From NCBI GenBank assembly GCA_045542375.1, contig JAZQKW010000141.1:1-5965 (forward strand): a DNA stretch of 5,965 nt. The letters run 5' to 3'. The translations under genes were made by a program, and so were the position numbers. The stretch is from Eshraghiella sp045542375. GTDB lineage: Bacteria; Bacillota; Clostridia; Lachnospirales; Lachnospiraceae. How positions within the stretch are numbered: position 1 is the first letter of the stretch; each line of letters begins with the position of its first letter. This document shows, one piece after another, positions 1 through 5,965 of this stretch. Under the pieces are notes generated by a model that was not told the origin of the DNA, made no database searches, and worked only from the letters and a program-made list of their open reading frames with translations.

Positions 1-300
1 AAGTCAGAAGGAACAATTAGGTATACCGTTACTGATGAAAATGGTGTAGAGCTTACATCCAGGGAAACTGTAACGGAAGAGACTATTGAATTTAAATTTG
101 AAAGAATCAAAGACAGCAAGGGTAAAAAGATTAATATTAAAATTGAGTGCGATGAAGGGGAAAAGTTAATTATAGCAAAGGATTCCACTTTTGAGTATAT
201 GTATAAGGGATTCAGGCTTGAGACCATGATTGTCAGTATATTATGTGTGGCATATCTGTTCGGGCTTGCTAAGGTGCTTAACCTGATATTTAGAAAGTAG
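1..300 (+). CDS. 3' end of an unidentified membrane-anchored protein (partial, runs off left edge)
   Basis: The frame is open from base 1 to a TAG at 298-300, giving the last 99 residues of a protein whose start lies outside the window. Residues 1-66 are hydrophilic with alternating hydrophobic/polar stretches, suggesting beta strands. Residues about 75-97 form one strongly hydrophobic helix, followed by a short basic tail ending Arg-Lys. By the positive-inside rule the tail is cytoplasmic and the preceding segment extracytoplasmic. I do not recognise the family. It could be the end of a polytopic glycan polymerase or sugar-transfer membrane protein, or of a single-pass surface protein; the visible part does not decide. 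The next gene starts 8 bases later on the same strand, so it is probably part of the same polysaccharide operon. No signal peptide or catalytic motif can be assessed. Reality of the coding frame is fairly sure; function is unknown. Confidence 0.8.
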   Translation, partial: KSEGTIRYTVTDENGVELTSRETVTEETIEFKFERIKDSKGKKINIKIECDEGEKLIIAKDSTFEYMYKGFRLETMIVSILCVAYLFGLAKVLNLIFRK

Positions 301-308
301 GATATAAG

Positions 309-2747
309 ATGAGCAAATTGGAACTTATGGCATATGGAGACTACAGAAGCAGACTTGATGATGATAATATGCTTGTGATTCACGTTGGAAGTAATGACGA
401 AATAATGAATGATGCCACAATAACTGCGGTTATGGATGGAAGAACTGTTCCTGTTACTACCGTCAGAAGAAATACTATACGAGCTAAGTTCTGTTATAAA
501 GCCATAAATATGAAATATAATTGCGAATACCAGTTCTGTATTCGAGTAACAGATAATTTTCGAAAAGTAGCACTTAAGTTTGAATTTGGGGAAAATTATA
601 ACAATCAACAGGAAATAATTACCGTTAAAGGTAAAAGATATAGAGATAATCAGAAAAAGATTCCATGCGTAATAGATACCTATGAGGTAACTGATGATGG
701 ACTTAAGATATATGGATGGGCAGCATCTTTAAAGGATATAGATATATGCCCTATGGTTGGAGGAAATCCAGTTGAATGTAAGATAACTAAAACCTTCAGA
801 AAAGATATAGTGGATTATTATCAGGAGAAGGAATTCAGTAAATCGGCAGGATTTGAGATTTTTATTCCTGAAGTGGATAAATCCAAGATTATAATCAATA
901 TATCGGACGGAACAAGAAAGACTGTTAAAATAATAGATATATCTGAGAAACAGAAAAATAGAAAAATTTCCTTTGCCAATATGTTCAGAGTCACAGCGCA
1001 TATTAAGAAATATGGATTTTGGCAGACTATCAGAAAGATTTTTTGCAAGCTGTTTGGCAAGGATTCTTTTAGTTATAACGCCTGGATAGAAAAAGAACAG
1101 CCAGATGACAAAGAATTGGCTAATCAGAGGGCGCAGGAATTTAGTATTAAGCCTAAGTTTTCAATTGTCGTACCTGTATATAGACCTAATCCTGAATATT
1201 TTACGGAAATGATTAAGTCGGTTGTCAATCAGACATATTCCAACTGGGAGCTGTGTCTTGCAGATGGAGGCGGAGATGAAACAATGGAAGGTGTTGTAGA
1301 CCGCTTTCTTCGGGATAACAGAATTAAATACATTAAGCTTGATAAGAATTTGGGAATTTCCGGGAATACTAACGCAGCAATTGAACTTGCGAATGGTGAT
1401 TATATAGTTCTTGGTGACCATGATGATATTATAAGACCGGATGCACTGTTTGAATGTGCCAAGGCAATTAATGAGAACCCTGATACAGATGTGATATATT
1501 CGGATGAAGATAAGTTGTCTGCCAACGGCAAAAAAAGAATGGAGCCTAATTTTAAACCGGATTTTAATCTTGAATTATTAAGAAGTGTGAACTATATATG
1601 CCATTTGTTTGTATTTTCCAAGAAATTATACGAAATGGTTGGAGGCTTTAACAGTGAATATGATGGTGCACAGGATCATGATATGATTTTCAGATGTGTG
1701 GAACAGGCAAGGGTAATAAAACATATACCCAAAGTTCTATACAGCTGGAGACTTCATAAGGATTCTACTGCCGCTAATCCGGAAAGCAAGAAGTATGCTA
1801 TTATTGCCGGAGCAAAGGCTGTCAAAGCGCACCTTGATAGAGTTGGAGCATGTGGAGAGGTTAAGACAAATGACGATATGCCGGGAGTGTATCGTGTTAT
1901 TTACACACCGGAAAATGAGCCGTTTGTATCAATAATTATTCCTAATAAGGACCATATAGATGACCTTGATAAATGTGATAAGTCTGTTGTAAAACAGGAT
2001 TATGATAAATATGAAATAATTGTTGTAGAGAATAACAGTACAGATGAAGCAACCTTTGAATACTATAACAGAGCAGAAAAAGAATATTCCAAGCTTAAGG
2101 TTGTATATTGGAAGGATGAGTTCAACTATTCCAAGATTAATAACTTCGGTGTTCAGTATGCACGAGGTGAATACTATCTTTTATTGAATAATGATACTGA
2201 AATGATAGAAAAGGATTGTTTAAGAAGTCTTGTGAGTTATGGAGCAAGACCGGGTATAGGAATAGTGGGTGCAAAGTTATTATATAATGATAACACTATA
2301 CAGCACGCAGGAGTTGTTGTAGGACTTGGTGGTGTAGCTAATCATGTGTTTATTGGCAACGAACTTAATGATTATGGATACCAGTGGTATGCCAATATAG
2401 CCAGAGAATATACAGCAGTTACGGCAGCATGTCTTTTGGTAAAAAAAGAAGCTTATGAAGAGGTAGGGGGACTTGAAGAAACGCTGAAGGTAGCGTTTAA
2501 CGACGTGGATTTTTGCCTTAAGGTGAGAGAAAAGGGGTACCGAGTGATATACAATCCATATGCACTTTTGTATCATTATGAATCTAAGAGTCGAGGCTAT
2601 GAGGATACTCCTGAGAAAATTGAAAGATTCCAAGGAGAAGCAACATATCTTGTGGATAAGTGGAGCAAAATAATGGATGAAGGGGACCCGCATTATAACC
2701 CTAATTTATCGTTGGCAACAACGGATTTCTCAATAAGGGAGAACTAA
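309..2747 (+). CDS. Tandem-domain family 2 glycosyltransferase with N-terminal accessory region (812 aa)
   Basis: Probable cytoplasmic, membrane-associated enzyme transferring two sugars (or one repeating pair) from nucleotide-sugar donors to a growing surface glycan. Residues 1-212 are an accessory region. Its second half carries a Gly-Trp-Ala motif (136-138) followed by Arg-Lys-Asp and a Gly-Phe pair (181-182), a pattern I associate with beta-rich N-terminal modules of large Firmicute glycosyltransferases. Residues 230-250 form a basic/amphipathic helix with Tyr-Gly. Residues 258-283 make the usual Trp-Ile...Gln-Arg lead-in. GT2 domain 1 spans about 283-515: SIVVPVY at 285-291, metal motif DHDD at 370-373, YSDEDK at 397-402, QDHD at 455-458 (likely catalytic base region) and WRLHKDS at 480-486. 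GT2 domain 2 spans about 538-765: VSIIIPNKD at 540-548, VENNST at 573-578, LNND at 626-629, NDVD at 731-734 and YHYES at 755-759. Both domains look intact. An ATG at 327 is an alternative start; 309 is preferred because GGA lies 6 bases upstream and the start follows the previous gene closely. Donor sugars are not predictable. Confidence 0.93.
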   Translation: MSKLELMAYGDYRSRLDDDNMLVIHVGSNDEIMNDATITAVMDGRTVPVTTVRRNTIRAKFCYKAINMKYNCEYQFCIRVTDNFRKVALKFEFGENYNNQQEIITVKGKRYRDNQKKIPCVIDTYEVTDDGLKIYGWAASLKDIDICPMVGGNPVECKITKTFRKDIVDYYQEKEFSKSAGFEIFIPEVDKSKIIINISDGTRKTVKIIDISEKQKNRKISFANMFRVTAHIKKYGFWQTIRKIFCKLFGKDSFSYNAWIEKEQPDDKELANQRAQEFSIKPKFSIVVPVYRPNPEYFTEMIKSVVNQTYSNWELCLADGGGDETMEGVVDRFLRDNRIKYIKLDKNLGISGNTNAAIELANGDYIVLGDHDDIIRPDALFECAKAINENPDTDVIYSDEDKLSANGKKRMEPNFKPDFNLELLRSVNYICHLFVFSKKLYEMVGGFNSEYDGAQDHDMIFRCVEQARVIKHIPKVLYSWRLHKDSTAANPESKKYAIIAGAKAVKAHLDRVGACGEVKTNDDMPGVYRVIYTPENEPFVSIIIPNKDHIDDLDKCDKSVVKQDYDKYEIIVVENNSTDEATFEYYNRAEKEYSKLKVVYWKDEFNYSKINNFGVQYARGEYYLLLNNDTEMIEKDCLRSLVSYGARPGIGIVGAKLLYNDNTIQHAGVVVGLGGVANHVFIGNELNDYGYQWYANIAREYTAVTAACLLVKKEAYEEVGGLEETLKVAFNDVDFCLKVREKGYRVIYNPYALLYHYESKSRGYEDTPEKIERFQGEATYLVDKWSKIMDEGDPHYNPNLSLATTDFSIREN
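2735..2741 (+). promoter_or_regulatory. Ribosome binding site for the second glycosyltransferase gene
   Basis: AAGGGAG lies inside the last codons of the upstream gene, 7 bases before the ATG at 2749. It fixes that start and shows that translation of the second gene begins where the first ends (1-base gap), which favours translational coupling. Confidence 0.75.
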
Positions 2748-2748
2748 A

Positions 2749-4518
2749 ATGTCCGCAACAGGCAAGTTATTTTCGTTGCTTAAGCAATATGGTCTGAAAA
2801 AAACGGTTACGATTGCAGGAAGTAAGCTTAAAACATCACCACGATTTCAGAAAAAAGCTGTGACTAATCTGGTGAAAAAGTCTCTAAGGGATGCAAGACC
2901 GTTATCAGACGGACAAATTAATACAGATATTAAATTAAGCATATTGACACCCGTATTTAATACGGATGTTGATATGCTAAAGTGCGTTATAGAGTCAGTA
3001 CTCAATCAGACATATCCTAATGTAGAAATGTGTATTGCTGATGCAAGTGATTCTGACCATGCGTATGTAGAAGAAACTATTAGAAAATATATGCTTGAGG
3101 ATTCAAGACTTAAATATATCAGGCTTAATAAAAACGAAGGCATATCACTTAATACAATCGAATGCATAAAGATAGCAACAGGAGGCTATTATGGACTTCT
3201 TGACCATGATGATGTACTTCATCCGGACGGGGCTTATAAAATGGTTAAAGCTATTCACGATACAGGGGCAGATTTTTTGTATTCTGATGAGGTGACCTTT
3301 GAAGGTGAAATATACAATGTTGTATCAACTAACTTCAAACCTGATTATTCACCGGAATCCTTAAGATGCAATAACTATATCTGTCATTTTACCGTATTTT
3401 CAAAGGAACTATACAACCGTACCGGAGGGTTTAAGAAAGAATACGATGGAAGTCAGGATCATGCCCTGATTCTCGAATTAACAGACAAGGCAGAGAAAAT
3501 CTGTCATATTCCTGAAATACTTTATTTCTGGAGGCTTCATAAGGAATCAGTGGGTCTGGATATTAATGCCAAGCAATATGCAATAGAGGCAGGAATTAGT
3601 GGAGTAAGAGATTTTCTTAAAGGCAAGGGAATAGAGGCAACTGTAGAGTCCTCTGAAATATATCCAACCATATATCGTATTAAATACCATATGGATAAGT
3701 TGCCTAAGATATCAGTAATCATCCTTAATAAGGATCATAAGGATGATTTAGAGAGATGTATAACATCACTAAAACAATCTACTTATGAAAATTACGAGAT
3801 TGTGATTGTTGAAAATAACAGTACAGAAGATACTATATGGAATTATTATAAAGAACTGGAAAAAGATAACAGAATTAAAATTATTAAATGTCAGGGAGAA
3901 TTTAATTATTCAGCATTTAATAACGAGGGTGTAAGACAGTCAGAGGGGGAAGTGCTTGTATTTTTAAATAATGATATAGAAGTTATTAACCCATCCTGGA
4001 TGGAAGAGATGCTTATGTATGCAGTAAGGCAGGAAAATGGGATTGTTGGAGCAAGACTTTTTTACCCAGACAAAACACTGCAGCATTGCTATATAATTAC
4101 AGGAGCGGGAGAAGACAGAGTAGCAATACACGCGGGGCATATGCTACCTGAAAATGACTATGGATATCTGGACAGAATAGGTTTTGTTCAGAATGTAAAT
4201 GCAGTAACAGGTGCGTGTATGATGTTAAGACGACAGGTATATGACGAGGTGGAAGGCTTTGACGAAAATCTGCCGGTAGCATATAATGATGTGGACTTAT
4301 GCCTTAAGGCAAGACAAAAAGGATATGGTAATATATATACACCTTATGCCACGCTTTATCATTATGAGTCCCTTACCAGAGGCAGGGATAATAAGGAACA
4401 GGAAAGAAAGCGTCTTAGTGCAGAGGCTGAATATATGAGGAATAAGTGGAAGGATGGATTAACAGATCCATATTATAATTCTAATTTTTCTCTGGACAGA
4501 GCATATACATTGAGGTAA
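2749..4518 (+). CDS. Tandem-domain family 2 glycosyltransferase (589 aa), paralogue of its upstream neighbour
   Basis: Predicted cytoplasmic bifunctional sugar transferase in the same glycan pathway. Residues 6-28 form a short basic/amphipathic helix with Tyr-Gly at 14-15, probably for membrane contact. GT2 domain 1 (about 62-290) has LSILTPVFN at 63-71, DHDD at 152-155, YSDE at 178-181, QDH at 236-238 and WRLHKES at 261-267. A linker with Tyr-Arg (309-310) leads to GT2 domain 2 (about 319-545): ISVIILNKD at 321-329, VENNST at 354-359, LNND at 406-409, AVTGAC at 485-490, NDVD at 513-516 and YHYES at 537-541. It lacks the 212-residue accessory region of the upstream protein. Domain 1 differs from both paralogues at several normally shared places: SDED reads SDEV, QDxD reads QDHA, and the DSTxxNP stretch reads ESVGLDI. 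Domain 2 has Leu where the neighbour has Pro in IIPNKD. Core metal and nucleotide motifs are kept, so it is probably active, perhaps with a different donor or acceptor. Confidence 0.93.
   Translation: MSATGKLFSLLKQYGLKKTVTIAGSKLKTSPRFQKKAVTNLVKKSLRDARPLSDGQINTDIKLSILTPVFNTDVDMLKCVIESVLNQTYPNVEMCIADASDSDHAYVEETIRKYMLEDSRLKYIRLNKNEGISLNTIECIKIATGGYYGLLDHDDVLHPDGAYKMVKAIHDTGADFLYSDEVTFEGEIYNVVSTNFKPDYSPESLRCNNYICHFTVFSKELYNRTGGFKKEYDGSQDHALILELTDKAEKICHIPEILYFWRLHKESVGLDINAKQYAIEAGISGVRDFLKGKGIEATVESSEIYPTIYRIKYHMDKLPKISVIILNKDHKDDLERCITSLKQSTYENYEIVIVENNSTEDTIWNYYKELEKDNRIKIIKCQGEFNYSAFNNEGVRQSEGEVLVFLNNDIEVINPSWMEEMLMYAVRQENGIVGARLFYPDKTLQHCYIITGAGEDRVAIHAGHMLPENDYGYLDRIGFVQNVNAVTGACMMLRRQVYDEVEGFDENLPVAYNDVDLCLKARQKGYGNIYTPYATLYHYESLTRGRDNKEQERKRLSAEAEYMRNKWKDGLTDPYYNSNFSLDRAYTLR
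3370..3392 (+). repeat. 23-bp direct repeat, copy 1 (within GT2 domain 1 of the second paralogue)
   Basis: These 23 bases are identical to 5124-5146 and encode the conserved Asn-Asn-Tyr-Ile-Cys-His-Phe-Thr stretch of GT2 domain 1. The two copies sit at homologous positions of paralogous genes, so this is shared ancestry at a conserved motif, not a mobile repeat. Confidence 0.8.
4511..4515 (+). promoter_or_regulatory. Ribosome binding site for the third glycosyltransferase gene
   Basis: TGAGG lies 5 bases before the ATG at 4521 and directly abuts the TAA stop of the upstream gene. It is the only plausible site for this start and implies coupled translation across a 2-base gap. Confidence 0.65.
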
Positions 4519-4520
4519 TT

Positions 4521-5885
4521 ATGAATCAGATTAAAAAAGCAAAAGCGTATTTGAAACGATATGGAACCAAGAAGCTTATATGGAAGGTTCTTGAAAAACA
4601 GGATAAAACAGAGGATTACGAAAATAACCGTATTGAAGAGATGGTAACTGAGAGCGAAATGGAGCAGCAGAGAAATGCTGTATTTAAGAACAAGGTGACC
4701 ATCAGTATTGTTGTGCCAATTTATAATACGGACCCGGAAAAATTAATACAGACTCTTTATTCAGTAAAGCAGCAGACTTATTCTGACTGGCAGCTGTGCA
4801 TTGCAGATGCGGGAGAGGAGAAAAGAAAATCTGTAATAGATTCTGTATTTGGTGACGATTCAAGGATAAAATATATATCGCTTAAGGAAAATTACGGAAT
4901 ATCAGAGAATACCAACGGCGCTCTTGAGCTTGCAACAGGTGAATATGTGGGATTCCTTGACCATGACGATATTCTTGAACCGGATGCTTTATATGAAATT
5001 ATGAGGAAAATTGATAAAGGTTACGAGATGATATATACGGACGAGGACAAAGTAAGTGAAGGACTTGACTATTATTTTGCCCCATACAGAAAACCGGATT
5101 TTAATCTCAATCTTTTGTTATCTAATAACTATATCTGTCATTTTACGGTAATTAAGAAAAGTATTCTTGATAAAATGGTGGGATTTAGAAAAGAATTTGA
5201 CGGGGCACAGGATTACGACCTGTTTTTAAGATGTATTGAAAAAACAGACAAAATAGCCCATGTGCCAAAGATACTCTATCACTGGAGAGTGGGTGAGGAT
5301 TCAACATCTTCTAATCCTTTTGCAAAAGAATATGCCTACGAAGCGGGAAGAAGAGCACTTGAAGATTATATAGACAGAAACAATATAAAAGGTGTCAGAG
5401 TTGAGGAGATGGATGATCCGGGTTTCTACAGGATTGTATGTTTCAAAAAGGGCGGATATAAGGTGTGTACGGTTGTTTCCCACGAGATAACAGAGCCATT
5501 ATGCACACACTATCTGTTGCTGGATTCTAAGATGAAAATCAACAGAGGTGACATAGACAGACTTTTGAAAAGGGCGTATTTTACCAAGGCTGACGTGGTT
5601 GTACCTAAAATAATCAAAAAGGGTAAGTATGTGTATAACGGACTGGCAAAAACAGGAAAAGGTCATACACCTTCTTTAGCCGGAAAACCATACTGGTTCA
5701 AGGGTAAATTTAATCTTGGAGAATGCAATATGGATATTCAGGTTGCACCATCTTCAGGAATACTCATAAAGAGAGAATTGTATGATGAAAGTTTTAAGGG
5801 AAAGGCCTTTCATATTAATTCTATGAAGGGTAAATATAAAGGAATTAAAATGGTGTACGCTCCGGAGGCTGCCATTTACAAGTAA
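4521..5885 (+). CDS. Family 2 glycosyltransferase with a degenerate second GT2 domain (454 aa)
   Basis: Predicted cytoplasmic sugar transferase of the same operon, with one complete catalytic domain. Residues 5-25 repeat the basic Tyr-Gly helix of its paralogues (Tyr-Gly at 14-15). GT2 domain 1 (about 60-290) has ISIVVPIYN at 61-69, DHDD at 147-150, YTDEDK at 172-177, QDYD at 230-233 and a WR...EDS motif at 255-261. It resembles domain 1 of the 812-residue protein more than that of the 589-residue protein, sharing GAQD, the RC after it and an ST-x-x-NP stretch. After the Tyr-Arg linker (303-304) the second domain is about 150 residues instead of about 270. The segment carrying IIPNKD and VENNST is almost wholly missing, LNND is replaced by LLLDSKM (332-338), NDVD is absent, and the protein stops where the neighbours have YHYES. 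A recognisable remnant is SSGILIKRELYDE at 411-423. I see no frameshift or restored frame after the stop, so the shortened form looks real. The second domain is probably non-catalytic and may be structural or acceptor-binding. Confidence 0.92.
   Translation: MNQIKKAKAYLKRYGTKKLIWKVLEKQDKTEDYENNRIEEMVTESEMEQQRNAVFKNKVTISIVVPIYNTDPEKLIQTLYSVKQQTYSDWQLCIADAGEEKRKSVIDSVFGDDSRIKYISLKENYGISENTNGALELATGEYVGFLDHDDILEPDALYEIMRKIDKGYEMIYTDEDKVSEGLDYYFAPYRKPDFNLNLLLSNNYICHFTVIKKSILDKMVGFRKEFDGAQDYDLFLRCIEKTDKIAHVPKILYHWRVGEDSTSSNPFAKEYAYEAGRRALEDYIDRNNIKGVRVEEMDDPGFYRIVCFKKGGYKVCTVVSHEITEPLCTHYLLLDSKMKINRGDIDRLLKRAYFTKADVVVPKIIKKGKYVYNGLAKTGKGHTPSLAGKPYWFKGKFNLGECNMDIQVAPSSGILIKRELYDESFKGKAFHINSMKGKYKGIKMVYAPEAAIYK
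5124..5146 (+). repeat. 23-bp direct repeat, copy 2 (within GT2 domain 1 of the third paralogue)
   Basis: Exact match to 3370-3392, about 1.75 kb upstream in the same orientation. It codes for the same conserved octapeptide in the paralogous domain and is explained by gene duplication. Confidence 0.8.
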
Positions 5886-5890
5886 AGGAA
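5885..5890 (+). promoter_or_regulatory. Ribosome binding site for the downstream glycosyltransferase gene
   Basis: AAGGAA overlaps the last base of the preceding stop codon and lies 7 bases before the ATG at 5898. A second purine run (TAGGAA, 5892-5897) abuts the ATG and is too close to act. The site supports 5898 as the start. Confidence 0.65.
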
Positions 5891-5897
5891 TTAGGAA

Positions 5898-5965
5898 ATG
5901 TATAAAGCATCGGTTGTTATTCCAAATTATAACGGTGAAAAGTATATAGATGAATGTATGAATGC
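5898..5965 (+). CDS. 5' end of a family 2 glycosyltransferase (partial, runs off right edge)
   Basis: The first 22 codons plus two bases of a new gene are visible. The peptide begins Met-Tyr-Lys-Ala and then SVVIPNYNGEKYIDECMN. This is the classic first beta strand of a GT-A fold family 2 transferase (hydrophobic strand, Pro-Asn-Tyr-Asn, then the first helix), where the uridine or thymidine nucleotide of the donor binds. Unlike the three upstream paralogues it has no leading Tyr-Gly helix or accessory region; the catalytic domain starts at residue 4, which suggests a conventional GT2 enzyme of separate origin. It lies 12 bases after the preceding stop with its own ribosome binding site, so it belongs to the same operon. 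Length, metal motif and specificity lie outside the window. Confidence 0.85.
   Translation, partial: MYKASVVIPNYNGEKYIDECMN

Noticed and set aside
729..1060. Two overlapping minus-strand open frames of 90 and 79 codons opposite the accessory region.
   Set aside because: Both are shadows of the real plus-strand gene, they overlap each other in different frames, and the peptides have no recognisable domain.
1530..1536. Run of seven A residues (and another at 2441-2447) as possible programmed frameshift or slippage sites.
   Set aside because: The reading frame continues through both runs into conserved GT2 motifs, and no alternative frame product of interest follows. Such runs are expected in AT-rich DNA.
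2280..2693. Minus-strand open frame of 137 codons opposite the end of the first transferase gene.
   Set aside because: It lies wholly antisense to a well-supported GT2 domain with intact motifs. Its peptide is rich in Phe, Ile, Cys and His as expected from reversed AT-rich codons, and it resembles no family I know.
3370..5146. The 23-bp direct repeat as a recombination or mobile-element signature.
   Set aside because: Both copies encode the same conserved octapeptide at homologous positions of paralogous genes, with no inverted repeats, target duplication or transposase nearby.
5886..5897. Possible frameshift that truncated the second domain of the 454-residue protein.
   Set aside because: The bases after the stop in the other frames do not continue the missing YHYES and C-terminal motifs. 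Instead a new gene with a proper ribosome binding site begins, so the short end appears genuine.

Overview
The window is a stretch of a single plus-strand operon for building a cell-surface or extracellular polysaccharide. It most likely comes from an anaerobic Firmicute, with Lachnospiraceae (Clostridia) as the best guess. That guess rests on the AT-rich coding sequence with many AGA, ATA and AAA codons, on purine-rich Shine-Dalgarno sites, and on the style of the large multi-domain family 2 glycosyltransferases (GT2). No rRNA or marker gene is present to confirm the taxon.

Layout: (1) 1-300, the 3' end of a gene whose product ends in an extracytoplasmic, beta-rich-looking segment and one C-terminal transmembrane helix. 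(2) 309-2747, an 812-residue protein with a unique N-terminal accessory region and two complete GT2 domains. (3) 2749-4518, a 589-residue protein with two GT2 domains and no accessory region. (4) 4521-5885, a 454-residue protein with one complete GT2 domain and a shortened second domain that has lost its nucleotide-binding and metal-binding motifs. (5) 5898 to the right edge, the first 22 codons of another GT2 gene of a different subtype. The intergenic gaps are 8, 1, 2 and 12 bases. There is no room for an internal promoter or terminator, so the genes are probably co-transcribed and the middle three translationally coupled. No stretch above 12 bases lacks a gene.

The three central genes are paralogues sharing one plan: a short basic/amphipathic helix containing a Tyr-Gly pair, a first GT2 domain with an Asp-His-Asp-Asp metal motif, a linker with a Tyr-Arg core, and a second GT2 domain with a Leu-Asn-Asn-Asp motif. 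The pairing resembles the RfbC-like type of O-antigen/rhamnan glycosyltransferase. The simplest reading is that these cytoplasmic, membrane-associated enzymes add successive sugars from nucleotide-sugar donors to a lipid-linked glycan. Donor sugars, linkages and the final polymer cannot be read from the sequence, because no sugar-nucleotide synthesis, flippase, polymerase or ABC-export gene is recognisable in the window.

The points most worth a second look are the decayed second domain of the third paralogue, the clustered substitutions in the first domain of the second paralogue, and the unassigned accessory region of the first. None of these amounts to clear evidence of a new system; the region reads as a glycan-assembly locus diversified by gene duplication.
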